A stretch of 64,000 nucleotides of DNA. Origin: Ancylobacter amanitiformis (GTDB lineage: Bacteria > Pseudomonadota > Alphaproteobacteria > Rhizobiales > Xanthobacteraceae). Below are positions 16,158 to 25,489 of this stretch, piece after piece (within the stretch, counting starts at the first letter, position 1; every line of letters begins with the position of its first letter). The notes beneath the pieces are model-generated. The model worked only from the letters and a program-made list of their open reading frames with translations, had not been told where the DNA came from and ran no database searches. The position numbers were made by a program, and so were the translations under genes. The DNA lies in assembly GCF_030814815.1 (NCBI RefSeq), contig NZ_JAUSVR010000003.1:349281-413280 (forward strand), read 5' to 3'.

Positions 16158-17789
16158 ATGTCCGTGGTTCCGAACGCGCTCGCGCGCGATTTCGATGCCG
16201 TTATCATTGGTGGCGGCCATAATGGCCTGGTCTGCGCCGGCTATCTCGCCCGCGCCGGGCTCAAGGTGGCCGTGCTGGAACGGCGCGGCGTCGTCGGCGG
16301 CGCGGCGGTGACGGAGGAAATCGCGCCGGGCTTCCGCGCCTCGATTTTCTCCTACCTGATGAGCCTGCTGCACCCGCGCGTCATCCGCGATTTCGAGCTG
16401 AAAAAGCACGGGCTCGTGGTGCTGCCCTGCTCGGACATGGTGTCGCCGGTCGATGACAGCGACAATTACATCACCTTCTCCGACAATATGGCGAAGACGC
16501 AGGCCTCCTTCGCCCGCTTCTCCAAGCACGATGCCGAGATCTATCCCGCCTTCGACGCCTATCTGCAGGAGGCGACCCGGATCGTCCGGCAGGTCCTGTG
16601 GGAGACGCCGATCGACCCCGCACGGCGGGACTGGAAGACCTTCAAGGACGCCAGCAAGCTCCTGTGGAAGTACCGCAAGGTCGGCCGCAAGATGTATCGC
16701 ATCGTCGATATGCTCTCCATGTCGGCCTATGACTTCCTGCGGGAGTGGTTCGAAGATGAACGCGTGATGGCGGTGCTTGCCTATTATGCGTCCATCGGCA
16801 CCTTTGCCGGGCCGAAATCGCCGGGCTCGGCCTATGTCATCATGCACCATGTGATGGGCGAGCATGAGGGCGCCGGCGGCTGGGGTTTCATCAAGGGTGG
16901 CATGGGATCCATCACCCAGGCGCTGGCGTCGTCCGTCACCTCGCTCGGCGTCGAGATCATCACCGGGGCGGAAGTGAAGGAAATCCGCACGAGCAATGGG
17001 CGCGCCACCGAAGTGGCGACCGCCGACGGGCGGACCTACCGCGCCAAGATTTTCGCCTCGAATGCGTCAGCCCCGCATCTTTATCTCGATCTTGTCGGCG
17101 CGGAAAATCTCCCCGATGAGGTCGTGCGCGAGATCAAGGGCTACCGGACCATGGGCACCGCGTTCAAGATGAACATCGCCTGCGAGCGCCCGCCCCAATA
17201 CAAGATCCTCGAACGGGTCCGGCGCGAGGGCGCCATCGGGTCGTTTTCCTATCCCACCTACATGCACATCGCGCCGGATATCGACTATCTCGAGCGGGCC
17301 TATGACGCCGCGAAATATGGCTGGTACTCGAGCGAGCCCTTCATCACGCCTGTCGTGCCGACCATTGTCGACGACACGCTGGCCCCGCCCGGCAAGCATG
17401 TCGTCAACCTGTTCGGCGGCCATGCTCCCTACACGCTCAAGGGCGGCGACTGGGCGACCGAGAAGGACAATTTCAAGGACACGATCTTCAAGACCATCGA
17501 GCGTTTCGCGCCCGGTTTCCGGAACGACGTGATCGAGGCACAGCTGCTGGTCGCGCCCGACATCGAGCGCGTGGTCAACCTGCCACAGGGGCATATATTC
17601 CACGGCGAACTATCGCCCGATCAGCTCTTCTTCCAGCGGCCGATCTCGGGCTATGCTGATTATCGCACGCCGATCGCCTCCCTTTATATCTGCGGCTCGT
17701 CGATGCATCCGGGCGGCGGGGTGTCCGGCATCCCCGGCCATAATGCGGCGCGCGAAATCCTGAAGGATCTTGGCAAGAAAATCGCATGA
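16158..17789 (+). CDS. FAD-dependent phytoene-desaturase-like oxidoreductase
   Basis: A 543-residue flavoprotein of the COG1233 / PYROXD2-like group. The FAD-binding Rossmann motif IIGGGHNGLVCAGYLARAG begins at residue 15 and the C-terminal FAD motif is LYICGSSMHPGGGVSGIPGHNAA. GGMGSITQAL lies in the middle. Despite the family name such proteins occur widely in non-carotenoid catabolic loci, and no crt gene is near. Its place between the regulator and the Pot importer suggests oxidation of an intermediate in the same pathway. Reaction unknown. Confidence 0.82.
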   Translation: MSVVPNALARDFDAVIIGGGHNGLVCAGYLARAGLKVAVLERRGVVGGAAVTEEIAPGFRASIFSYLMSLLHPRVIRDFELKKHGLVVLPCSDMVSPVDDSDNYITFSDNMAKTQASFARFSKHDAEIYPAFDAYLQEATRIVRQVLWETPIDPARRDWKTFKDASKLLWKYRKVGRKMYRIVDMLSMSAYDFLREWFEDERVMAVLAYYASIGTFAGPKSPGSAYVIMHHVMGEHEGAGGWGFIKGGMGSITQALASSVTSLGVEIITGAEVKEIRTSNGRATEVATADGRTYRAKIFASNASAPHLYLDLVGAENLPDEVVREIKGYRTMGTAFKMNIACERPPQYKILERVRREGAIGSFSYPTYMHIAPDIDYLERAYDAAKYGWYSSEPFITPVVPTIVDDTLAPPGKHVVNLFGGHAPYTLKGGDWATEKDNFKDTIFKTIERFAPGFRNDVIEAQLLVAPDIERVVNLPQGHIFHGELSPDQLFFQRPISGYADYRTPIASLYICGSSMHPGGGVSGIPGHNAAREILKDLGKKIA

Positions 17790-17899
17790 CATCCGGCTCT
17801 GCCGGCACCGTGCGTCACCAACGAACAGACGGAGAGACGACCTCGGTTCGCTGAACGTCGAAACTACCGCAGGCAAAAATTCCACAGAGGGAAAACACG

Positions 17900-19045
17900 A
17901 TGTCGCGCATTTCCACTTCCGGACTGACCCGGCGCAGCCTGCTCAAGGGAACCGCCGCCGCCGGCGCGGCGCTGGTCGCCGCCCCCGCTTTCGTGAAGAG
18001 CGCTCTCGCCTCTTCGGGCGAGCTGAACTTCCTCGGCTGGGCCGGCTATGACCAGTTCCCGGCCGTGTTCGCCGAATTCGAGAAGAAGACCGGCATCAAG
18101 GTCAAGTTCACCGGCCTCGGCAGCCAGGACGAGTTCGTCGCCCAGGCCAAGACCGGCGCGGCGACCAATGGCGCCTTCGACATCAGCGAGCCGACCGCCG
18201 ACCGTCTGGCGAGCTGGACCGACAACGACTTCATCCAGCCCTGGGACGAGAAGAAGGCCAATGCCGCGGGCATCGAGCCGGCTTTCCTCGAAGGCATGGC
18301 CGGCGAGATGACCTCGATGGGCGGCAAGCGCATCTCCCTGCCCTCCGTGTGGGGCACCGAGGCGCTGACCTTCAATACCGACGACGTGAAGCTTGAATAC
18401 GGCAAGGCCAAGCTCATGGACCTGTTCGACAATGCCTATGCCGGCAAATTGACCCTGCGCGGCCATTCCGGCCTGGTGGCGGCCGGCCGCGCGCTCGATG
18501 CCGAAGGCAAGCTGCCGCACAAGTTCCTGGATTCGTACAAGGACGAATCCAAGATGATCGCCAATTACGACGCCATCCTGAAGTTCCTGGCGCCCAAGCG
18601 CGGCAATGTCGCGCAGTTCTGGTCGAACGAGAACGAAGCGCAGGGCGCCTTCCGCACCAATGGCTGCGTCATCGGCCATTGCTGGGATACCTCGGCGGCG
18701 GCGCTCCAGGCCGAGAAATTCCCGGTCGCCTATCTCGCCCCGGCCGAAGGCGCGATGTCGTGGCTGCAGAACTTCGTGCTGCTCAAGGGCGCGAAGAATG
18801 TCGACCAGGCCTATGCCTGGGTATCGTGGGTCAACTCGCCCGAGGGCTCGGCGCTGTGGGCCAAGGCGTTCGGCTCCAACCCCTGCGCCAAGGGCGCGGT
18901 CGAACTGGCGGATGCTTCGCAGAAGGCCTTCCTCAAAGCGGCCTATCCCGGCGACGCGCTCAAGAAGCTGTGGTGGCAGCCCGGCCAGGCCTCGTGGTTC
19001 GTCACGCGGCGCACTGAATACGCCAAGAAGTTCATGTCCGCCTGA
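17900..19045 (+). CDS. Pot-type ABC importer, periplasmic binding protein (Tat)
   Basis: A 381-residue solute-binding protein of the spermidine/putrescine (PotD) family. A twin-arginine signal (LTRRSLLKGTAAAGAAL) precedes the mature start near SSGELNFLGWAGYDQFP, the usual PotD opening. The ligand-binding family residues continue through SLPSVWGTEALTFNTD and the C-terminal helix region. It is the first of four consecutive transporter genes with short spacings (binding protein, ATPase, two permeases). Substrates of this family include polyamines, but also other amines and organic acids, so the ligand here is open. Confidence 0.9.
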   Translation: MSRISTSGLTRRSLLKGTAAAGAALVAAPAFVKSALASSGELNFLGWAGYDQFPAVFAEFEKKTGIKVKFTGLGSQDEFVAQAKTGAATNGAFDISEPTADRLASWTDNDFIQPWDEKKANAAGIEPAFLEGMAGEMTSMGGKRISLPSVWGTEALTFNTDDVKLEYGKAKLMDLFDNAYAGKLTLRGHSGLVAAGRALDAEGKLPHKFLDSYKDESKMIANYDAILKFLAPKRGNVAQFWSNENEAQGAFRTNGCVIGHCWDTSAAALQAEKFPVAYLAPAEGAMSWLQNFVLLKGAKNVDQAYAWVSWVNSPEGSALWAKAFGSNPCAKGAVELADASQKAFLKAAYPGDALKKLWWQPGQASWFVTRRTEYAKKFMSA

Positions 19046-19104
19046 TTGAAGCGGTGCCGGTCGGCCGATCGAGGGTCGACCGGTTCCCAGCGCTGGGAGT
19101 ACCG

Positions 19105-20199
19105 ATGAGCCGGGACGTTTCACTCGACCGCGTGACGATGCGGTTCGCCAGCTATGTCGCCGTCAACAATGTGTCCCTGGACATCAAGGCAGGTGAGTTC
19201 TTCTCCTTCCTCGGCCCGTCGGGCTGCGGAAAGACGACGATCCTGCGCATGATCTCGGGGTTCATGAACCCGACCGAGGGACGCATCCTGATCGGCGGCG
19301 AGGACATGAAGGGCAACGGCCCGAACAAGCGGCCGACCGCGCTGATCTTCCAGAATCTCGCGCTGTTCCCGATGATGTCCGTGGCCGACAACATCGCCTT
19401 CGGCCTGGAAATGCGCGGCGTCGACAAGTCCGTGCGCCGGCGTCGGGCCGAGGAACTGCTCGAACTGGTCGCCTTGCCCGACGCTGCCGACAAGCGGATC
19501 GACGAATTGTCGGGCGGCATGAAGCAGCGCGTGGCCATTGCGCGTGCGCTGGCGGTGGAGCCGCAGGTGATGCTGCTGGACGAGCCGCTCTCCGCGCTCG
19601 ACCTGAAGCTGCGCCAGCACATGCGGGCCGAACTGCGCGCCATCCAGCGCCGCACCGGCCTGACTTTCATCTACATCACCCATGACCAGGGCGAGGCGCT
19701 CACCATGTCCGACCGCGTCGGCGTCATGTCGCGTGGCCAGCTGGAGCAGGTGGGGCCGCCCTCGGAGATCTATAACGAGCCGGCCACCGCCTTCGTCGCC
19801 GGCTTTGTCGGCGAGAACAACGTGTTCACCGGCCGCATCACCGAGGTGGCCGGCGGTCAGGCGGTGGTGGAGACCGGCGACGGGCGCCTCATAGGCCGCA
19901 ATCCGCGCGGCATCCGCGTCGGCACGCAGGTGGTGATGCTGGTGCGACCCGAACGGCTGAAGCCGCTCGCGGTGGCCGGGCCGACGCCGGAGAATCCCAA
20001 CGTGCTGTCGCGCTCGGTCGACCATGTCGATTTCGAAGGCGCCTTCGCCAATGTCCACCTGAAGCAGCCGGATGGCGCCAAGCCGCTGTCGATGCACATT
20101 TCCAATGACGGCTCGCTGACCGATCTCGTCGGCGATCGCGTCTTCACCGTGGGTTTTGCTCCGCAGGACGCGCTGGTCCTGGCGGCCAACGGAGCCTGA
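19105..20199 (+). CDS. potA: Pot-type ABC importer, ATPase subunit
   Basis: A 364-residue ATPase. Walker A GPSGCGKTT is at residues 37-45, the Q loop FQNLALFP, signature LSGGMKQR, Walker B VMLLDEPLSALD, and H loop THDQGEA follow, then a TOBE-type C-terminal domain from about residue 240. ATG 19105 is chosen because GGGAG lies six bases upstream and the family N-terminus begins there; the frame extends upstream without a ribosome site. It powers import with the permeases encoded just downstream. Fourteen or so bases of spacing separate it from neighbours at either side. Confidence 0.93.
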   Translation: MSRDVSLDRVTMRFASYVAVNNVSLDIKAGEFFSFLGPSGCGKTTILRMISGFMNPTEGRILIGGEDMKGNGPNKRPTALIFQNLALFPMMSVADNIAFGLEMRGVDKSVRRRRAEELLELVALPDAADKRIDELSGGMKQRVAIARALAVEPQVMLLDEPLSALDLKLRQHMRAELRAIQRRTGLTFIYITHDQGEALTMSDRVGVMSRGQLEQVGPPSEIYNEPATAFVAGFVGENNVFTGRITEVAGGQAVVETGDGRLIGRNPRGIRVGTQVVMLVRPERLKPLAVAGPTPENPNVLSRSVDHVDFEGAFANVHLKQPDGAKPLSMHISNDGSLTDLVGDRVFTVGFAPQDALVLAANGA

Positions 20200-20204
20200 C
20201 CGGG

Positions 20205-21113
20205 ATGGTGCAACTCTATCACCGCTACGGCGCGCTGCTCGCCACCCTGCTGATCGCCGCGACCGCCATCTGGGTCCTGATGATGGTGGTGCTGCCCTAT
20301 CTGGTCATGGCGGAATATTCGTTCCATCCCAATCTGCCCATGACGCAGCAGGGCGGGCCGAACGACGTCTATACGCTTTCCAACTATGCCTCGCTATTCT
20401 CCGGCATCGACCTGCTGAACGGCGAGCTGCCCGATGATTTCCGGGTGTTCCTGCGCACCATCTGGGGGTCGACGCTCGTCACCTTCATCTCGCTGGTGGT
20501 GTGCTATCCCGTGGCCTGGCATCTCGCCAAGGCGGCCAAGCCCGAGCAGGTCGGCCTGCTCATCCTGCTGCTCATCATCCCGTTCTGGATCAACGAGATC
20601 CTGCGCACCTTCGCCTGGTACATCATCCTCGCCTATAACGGCCCGCTCAACAGCGCGCTGCTCGGAATGGGGCTGCTCGACAAGCCCTATCGCTGGCTGT
20701 CGGGCTCGGGCGGCGTGCTGATCGGGATGACCTATGCCTTCATCCTGTTCATGATGTTCCCGCTGATCAACGCCATCGAGACTCTGGACATCAGCCAGGT
20801 CGAGGCGGCGCGCGATCTCGGCGCCCCGGAATGGCAGATCCATCGCCGCATCGTCATTCCCCACGCCAAGCCGGGCATCGCGGTGGGCTCGATCATGGTG
20901 TTCGTGCTGGCGGCGTCGAGCTATATCGTGCCGGCCGTGCTGGGCTCGCCGGGCACGCGCTGGTTCACCGAGACGATCTACATCTGGTTCTTCGAGGGAC
21001 AGGACTGGCCGCGCGGCTCGGCCTATGCCTTCATCCTGCTCGGTCTCTGCGTCGTGTTCATCCTGTCGGTCATGCGGATCTTCCGCGTCGGCCTCACCGA
21101 CATCGCGAAGTGA
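20205..21113 (+). CDS. potB: Pot-type ABC importer, permease 1
   Basis: A 302-residue inner-membrane permease of the PotB type with about six hydrophobic segments, the first at residues 13-37. The EAA loop that docks on the ATPase reads EAARDLGAPEWQIHRRIVIPHAKPGI. It begins five bases after the ATPase stop codon and is followed after ten bases by the second permease. Forms the translocation channel together with it. Confidence 0.92.
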   Translation: MVQLYHRYGALLATLLIAATAIWVLMMVVLPYLVMAEYSFHPNLPMTQQGGPNDVYTLSNYASLFSGIDLLNGELPDDFRVFLRTIWGSTLVTFISLVVCYPVAWHLAKAAKPEQVGLLILLLIIPFWINEILRTFAWYIILAYNGPLNSALLGMGLLDKPYRWLSGSGGVLIGMTYAFILFMMFPLINAIETLDISQVEAARDLGAPEWQIHRRIVIPHAKPGIAVGSIMVFVLAASSYIVPAVLGSPGTRWFTETIYIWFFEGQDWPRGSAYAFILLGLCVVFILSVMRIFRVGLTDIAK

Positions 21114-21123
21114 GGGCGGGTCG

Positions 21124-21987
21124 ATGCGGAAACTGACCGGCAGCGACATCCTCATCCGCGCCTATCTCGTGCTGTTCTTCTTCTTCCTGCTGGCGCCGCT
21201 CGGGGTGATGGTCATCGCGACCTTCAACTCCAGCCGCTTCCCGACCGTGACGCCGTGGCTCGGCACGACGACGAAGTGGTTCGACGCCCTCTTCAACGAC
21301 CCGCAGATGTGGGAAGGCCTCGTCAATTCGCTCATCGTGGGCGTGGCGGTGGTGCTGGTGTCGGTGCCGCTCGGCACCGCCGCCGCCATGGTGCTGGACA
21401 ATCTGCACCGGCAGGCCCGCACCTTCGTCTATGCGGTGATGGTCTCGCCGCTGCTGACGCCGGGCGTGATCATCGGCATCTCGACGCTGGTGTTCTGGGA
21501 CCGGCTCGGCGTGAAGGGCGGCCTGCATCTGGCGGTGATCGGCCAGTCCAGCTTCATCACCGCCTATATCATGCTGATGGTGCTGGCGCGGCTGCAGCGG
21601 CTCGACCGCAGCCAGGAGGAGGCGGCGCTTGATCTGGGCGCCTCGCATCCGCAGGTATTCCGCAAGATCCTGCTGCCCTATCTGCGCAGTTCGCTGGTCG
21701 CGGGCGGGGTGCTGGCCTTCTTCCAGTCCTTCGAGAACTACAATACCACGCTGTTCACCCGTGGCACCGACATCACGCTGACCATCTACATCGCCTCCAA
21801 GGTGCGCACCGGCCTCACTCCGGCGGTCAACGCGCTGGGCGTGATCCTGATCGCGCTGACCATTGTCGGGGCGGTGGGCTACGAGATCATGCGCCGGCGC
21901 GAGGTGGCGCGGGCCGCGGCGGCACGGCGCCAGGCCGAGCTTGAGGAAATCCCCGCCAATGCACTGGTGATTGCCGACGCGCATTGA
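21124..21987 (+). CDS. potC: Pot-type ABC importer, permease 2
   Basis: A 287-residue permease of the PotC type with about six membrane segments. Its EAA loop is EEAALDLGASHPQVFRKILLPYLRSSL, and FFQSFENYNTTLFTRG is a typical PotC stretch. The start ATG 21124 follows the potB-like stop by ten bases and begins the first transmembrane segment; upstream in-frame codons overlap potB. The C-terminal 30 residues are charged and extend beyond the last helix. It completes a four-gene importer. Confidence 0.92.
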   Translation: MRKLTGSDILIRAYLVLFFFFLLAPLGVMVIATFNSSRFPTVTPWLGTTTKWFDALFNDPQMWEGLVNSLIVGVAVVLVSVPLGTAAAMVLDNLHRQARTFVYAVMVSPLLTPGVIIGISTLVFWDRLGVKGGLHLAVIGQSSFITAYIMLMVLARLQRLDRSQEEAALDLGASHPQVFRKILLPYLRSSLVAGGVLAFFQSFENYNTTLFTRGTDITLTIYIASKVRTGLTPAVNALGVILIALTIVGAVGYEIMRRREVARAAAARRQAELEEIPANALVIADAH

Positions 21988-21999
21988 TCGGGGCGGAAT

Positions 22000-22023
22000 G
22001 GGAGCGGCCCCGCGGGCGCTCCC
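22000..22023 (+). terminator. Possible hairpin after the importer genes
   Basis: GGGAGCG / CGCTCCC form 7-bp arms with a 10-base loop shortly after the second permease. There is no U run, so termination may be partial and read into the aldolase gene. Confidence 0.35.
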
Positions 22024-22152
22024 GCCGGCAAGAGACCTTTGGCCATGACATTTGGGCATGACGTGTGAGCACGTGACGTCCCGAGGGCGGCGCTCGCGCG
22101 GATGCGTGCGTCGCGAACCCTTTAAACACAAGACCATCGCAGGGAGTTCGAC

Positions 22153-22938
22153 ATGGGTGTGCTGGCCGCTCAGGCAGACAACCGCAATCTTTCGAAGGAA
22201 CGCATCGATCTGGCGGCGGCCTATCGATTGATCGCCCATTTCAGGATGGATGACAGCATCTTCACGCATATTTCCGCCAAGGCGCCGCAGTCGGCCGAGA
22301 TGCACGGTCGCGAACTGTTTCTGCTCAATTCCTATGGTCTGCGCTTCAACGAGGTGAAGGCCTCGGAACTGGTCACCGTCGACCTCGACGGCAGCATCGT
22401 GGATGATCCTCTGGGCCACGGCATCAACGCCGCCGGCTTCACCATTCACTCCGCGGTGCACGCGGCCCGGCCGGATGCGGCCTGCGTGCTCCACACACAC
22501 ACCGTGGCCGGCGTCGCGGTCTCCTGCATGGAGGAGGGCCTGCTGCCGCTCAACCAGTGGGCGCTGCAATTCTATGATCGCGTCGCCTATCACGCCTATG
22601 AGGGCATCGCGCTGGACATGTCCGAGCGCGACCGGCTGGTGGCCGACCTCGGCACCAGGAACGCGATGATCCTGCGCAATCACGGGCTGATGACCTGCGG
22701 GCGCACGGTCGGCGAGGCGTTCATCCTGATGTACTATCTCGAACGTGCCTGCCAGGCGCAGCTGGCGGCGCTGTCCACCGGGCGTGCGCTGCGGCTGCCG
22801 ACGGCCGAGATCGCCGAGCTCACCGCTCGCCAGACGGAGAGCTGGGATTCGCTGCACGCCGAAAGCGGGTTGGATGATCCCGAATGGAACGCCTTCGTGC
22901 GGCTGATCCGCGCCGTGGCCCCCGATTTCGAGAGCTGA
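22153..22938 (+). CDS. Class II aldolase/adducin family protein
   Basis: A 261-residue protein of the class II aldolase fold, to which fuculose-phosphate aldolase and ribulose-phosphate epimerase belong. Metal ligands are seen in CVLHTHT (two His) and in the later ILRNHG His; IFTHIS near residue 38 is the usual opening of the fold. Many members of this exact form, without a phosphate-sugar context, are annotated only as aldolase/adducin proteins. It follows the importer after 165 bases with GGGAG before its ATG. It may split or decarboxylate an intermediate; the reaction is unknown. Confidence 0.83.
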   Translation: MGVLAAQADNRNLSKERIDLAAAYRLIAHFRMDDSIFTHISAKAPQSAEMHGRELFLLNSYGLRFNEVKASELVTVDLDGSIVDDPLGHGINAAGFTIHSAVHAARPDAACVLHTHTVAGVAVSCMEEGLLPLNQWALQFYDRVAYHAYEGIALDMSERDRLVADLGTRNAMILRNHGLMTCGRTVGEAFILMYYLERACQAQLAALSTGRALRLPTAEIAELTARQTESWDSLHAESGLDDPEWNAFVRLIRAVAPDFES

Positions 22939-23176
22939 ACCGGCGCGCCGCACCCTGCCGTCACCGGACATGTCGGCCTCGGGGCAAGCATGCCGGCCAT
23001 TCACCGGCGGTGGCGGGCCGGCCAACATGATTGTAGCCGGCTCCCTTGTCACGACGAGGCCGCTTATGGAGCGCGCCGGCGATGCGTGGATTTGGGCCCC
23101 GTGAATGCCTTCGAACGAGTGACGGGCAGTGACGACGGCGCGTCCGCTATCGCGCGTCTTTGCCTTACGTCACGCT

Positions 23177-23321
23177 GGCGAAGGCGAAGGCGAAGGCGAA
23201 GGCGAAGGCGCGGGCGCGGAGGCTCATCTCCTGGTCCCGCGACACCCGCCAAGGTGTCCGTCGCCGGCTTCGGCCGCCGACCTTGCTCGTCCGTCGCCGG
23301 CTTCTGCCGCCGACCTTGCTC
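23177..23321 (+). repeat. GGCGAA microsatellite and 33-bp tandem repeat
   Basis: Five GGCGAA units run from 23177 to about 23210. A 33-bp unit starting GTCCGTCGCCGGCTTC follows, present twice in tandem (23256-23288 and 23289-23321) with one mismatch. The whole gap 22939-23411 between the aldolase and CocE genes shows no gene; a frame through it is not supported. Confidence 0.8.
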
Positions 23322-23411
23322 GATGGCCGGCGGGGGCAGGCCGCCTGAACCCCGTCCATTGCCGTCGGCCGGCGTCCCGTCCGCTGGCCGCAGCGCAGGA
23401 GTGCAGACCTC

Positions 23412-25427
23412 ATGTCCGTCGTGAACGCTTTTCCCCGCGCGGTGACGTGCTTCGATCCGGTCTTCATCCCCATGCGGGACGGCGTGCGGCTGGCGGCGAC
23501 GCTCTGGCTTCCCGCCGATGCCGGCGAGAACCCCGTGCCAGCGATCCTGGAACTGATCCCCTATCGCCGGCGCGACGGCACGGTGTTCCGCGACGCCAAG
23601 ATGCACCCCTATGTCGCCGGACACGGCTTTGCCTGCTGCCGGGTCGACATTCGCGGTTCCGGCGACAGCGAGGGCGTGCTTACCGACGAATATAGCGAGC
23701 TGGAATTCGACGATGCCGAGGACATCATCGCCTGGCTGGCGGCACAGCCCTGGTCGAGCGGCGCGGTCGGCATGACCGGCATTTCCTGGGGCGGCTTCAA
23801 TGCGCTGCAGGTCGCCGCGCGCCAGCCGCCGGCGCTGAAGGCCATCATCGCCCTGTGCTGCTCCGACGACCGCTATGCCGATGACGTGCACTATGTCGGC
23901 GGCTGCCTCCTGACCGAGGACGCCATGTGGTCGTCCTTCATGCTGGCGCTGGGCGCCCTTCCGCCGGATCCGCAGATTGTCGGCGAGCGCTGGCGGTCGA
24001 TGTGGCGGGAGCGGCTGGAGGCGTCGACCTGCTGGTCGGAGCGCTGGCTGCAGCATCAGCGGCGCGATGATTACTGGCGGCGCGGCTCGGTCTGCGAGGA
24101 TTTTTCCCGCATCGCGATCCCGGTCTATGCGATCAGCGGCTGGGACGACACCTATTCCAACGCGGTGCCGCGGCTGCTGGAAGGCCTGTCCGGCCCCTGC
24201 AAGGGGCTGGTCGGCCCGTGGTCGCATGCCTATCCCTTTCTCGGCGAACCGGGGCCGGCGATCGGCTATCTGCAGGAGGCCATCCGCTGGTGGCGGCACT
24301 GGCTCTGCGGCGTCGATACCGGCATCATGGACGAGCCCGCCTATACCGCCTGGATCACCGAGCCGCACGCGCCGGCGCCCTTCTATGCGGAGCATCCCGG
24401 GCGCTGGGTGGCCGAGCCCGGCTGGCCCTCGCCGAACATCGCGGCGCAGGTGCTGCGTCTCAACACGGGAACGCTCGCGCCCGACGCCCGTCCGGGTGGC
24501 GAACTGGTGATCGCGTCGCCGGTGACGACGGCGCAGGCTTTCGGCCGTTATGGCGGCTATGGCGGCACGGTGCCCGACATGGCGCTGGACCAGCGGCGCG
24601 ACGACGGCCTCGGCCTCAGCTTCGACACCGAGCCGCTCACGGAAGCGTTCGATCTGCTCGGGGCGCCGGTGGTGGACCTGCGCGCCCGCTGCGATGTCGC
24701 CGGGGCTCAACTCGTCGCCCGGCTCTGCGATGTGGCGCCCGACGGCACCTCCACCCTCGTCACCTGGGGATGCCTTAATCTCACGCATCGCCAGGGCAGC
24801 GGCGAGCCGCAGCCGCTGATGCCGGGGGACGCGTTCCGCGCGCGGATCGCGCTTAACCATGCCGGCCGTCGCTTCGCCCCCACGCATCGGCTCCGGTTGG
24901 TGCTCTCGACCGGGCTGTGGCCCATTCTCTGGCCCTCGCCGCAGCCGTCGGTGATCCGGCTCGCCGCGGGCACCGCGACGCTGTCGCTGCCGGTGCGCCG
25001 GGCCGTGCCGGGGGAGGGGGCGCCGGCCTTTGCCGCCGTGGAGATTTCCTCACCGATCGAGACGGTGGAGATCGCGCCGGAGCAGCACCGCCGCGCGATG
25101 GCCATCGATGTTGGCTCAGGCCGCGAGACGCTGGAGCTGACCAGCGATTTCGGACGCGTCGGCCTTCCCGACCGGCAGATCGTCACCGCCGCCCGCGCGG
25201 TGGACCGGATGGAGATCACCGGTGGCGATCCGCTTTCCGCCGTGCTGGACACCGGCTGGGAGATGGGTTTCGTCGCCGGCGGGGCGGATGTCGAGACGCG
25301 GTCCCGCGTCCGGCTCACCTGTGACGCCACGCGGTTTCACCTGAGCTGGCAACTCACCGCCCGCGAGGGCGGCGAAACGGTGTTCGAGCGCAGCGGCGAG
25401 CGGTGGATCGCGCGCGATCATGGGTAA
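23412..25427 (+). CDS. CocE/NonD-family serine hydrolase
   Basis: A 671-residue hydrolase of the X-Pro dipeptidyl-peptidase/cocaine esterase family. The nucleophile is Ser125 in MTGISWGGF, the acid is probably Asp in SGWDDTY, the base His in PWSHAYPF, and a jelly-roll X-Pro-like domain follows from about residue 350 to the C-terminus. No signal peptide is evident. Members cleave Xaa-Pro peptides, esters or amides, so it could act on an amidated or prolyl compound imported nearby. It ends facing the minus-strand binding-protein gene, with a 62-base gap. Confidence 0.87.
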   Translation: MSVVNAFPRAVTCFDPVFIPMRDGVRLAATLWLPADAGENPVPAILELIPYRRRDGTVFRDAKMHPYVAGHGFACCRVDIRGSGDSEGVLTDEYSELEFDDAEDIIAWLAAQPWSSGAVGMTGISWGGFNALQVAARQPPALKAIIALCCSDDRYADDVHYVGGCLLTEDAMWSSFMLALGALPPDPQIVGERWRSMWRERLEASTCWSERWLQHQRRDDYWRRGSVCEDFSRIAIPVYAISGWDDTYSNAVPRLLEGLSGPCKGLVGPWSHAYPFLGEPGPAIGYLQEAIRWWRHWLCGVDTGIMDEPAYTAWITEPHAPAPFYAEHPGRWVAEPGWPSPNIAAQVLRLNTGTLAPDARPGGELVIASPVTTAQAFGRYGGYGGTVPDMALDQRRDDGLGLSFDTEPLTEAFDLLGAPVVDLRARCDVAGAQLVARLCDVAPDGTSTLVTWGCLNLTHRQGSGEPQPLMPGDAFRARIALNHAGRRFAPTHRLRLVLSTGLWPILWPSPQPSVIRLAAGTATLSLPVRRAVPGEGAPAFAAVEISSPIETVEIAPEQHRRAMAIDVGSGRETLELTSDFGRVGLPDRQIVTAARAVDRMEITGGDPLSAVLDTGWEMGFVAGGADVETRSRVRLTCDATRFHLSWQLTAREGGETVFERSGERWIARDHG

Positions 25428-25489
25428 CGAGCTTGCCGATCCGGGGGAGTTCCCCGAACCGGCATGTTCCGCGCGCGTTGGCGCTTGCC

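Noticed and set aside
16158..17789. Carotenoid biosynthesis from the phytoene-desaturase-like gene
   Set aside because: No crt genes are present and this subfamily occurs widely outside carotenoid pathways.
23177..23321. CRISPR-like array
   Set aside because: The units are adjacent without spacers of constant length, there are no cas genes, and the hexamers form a simple microsatellite.
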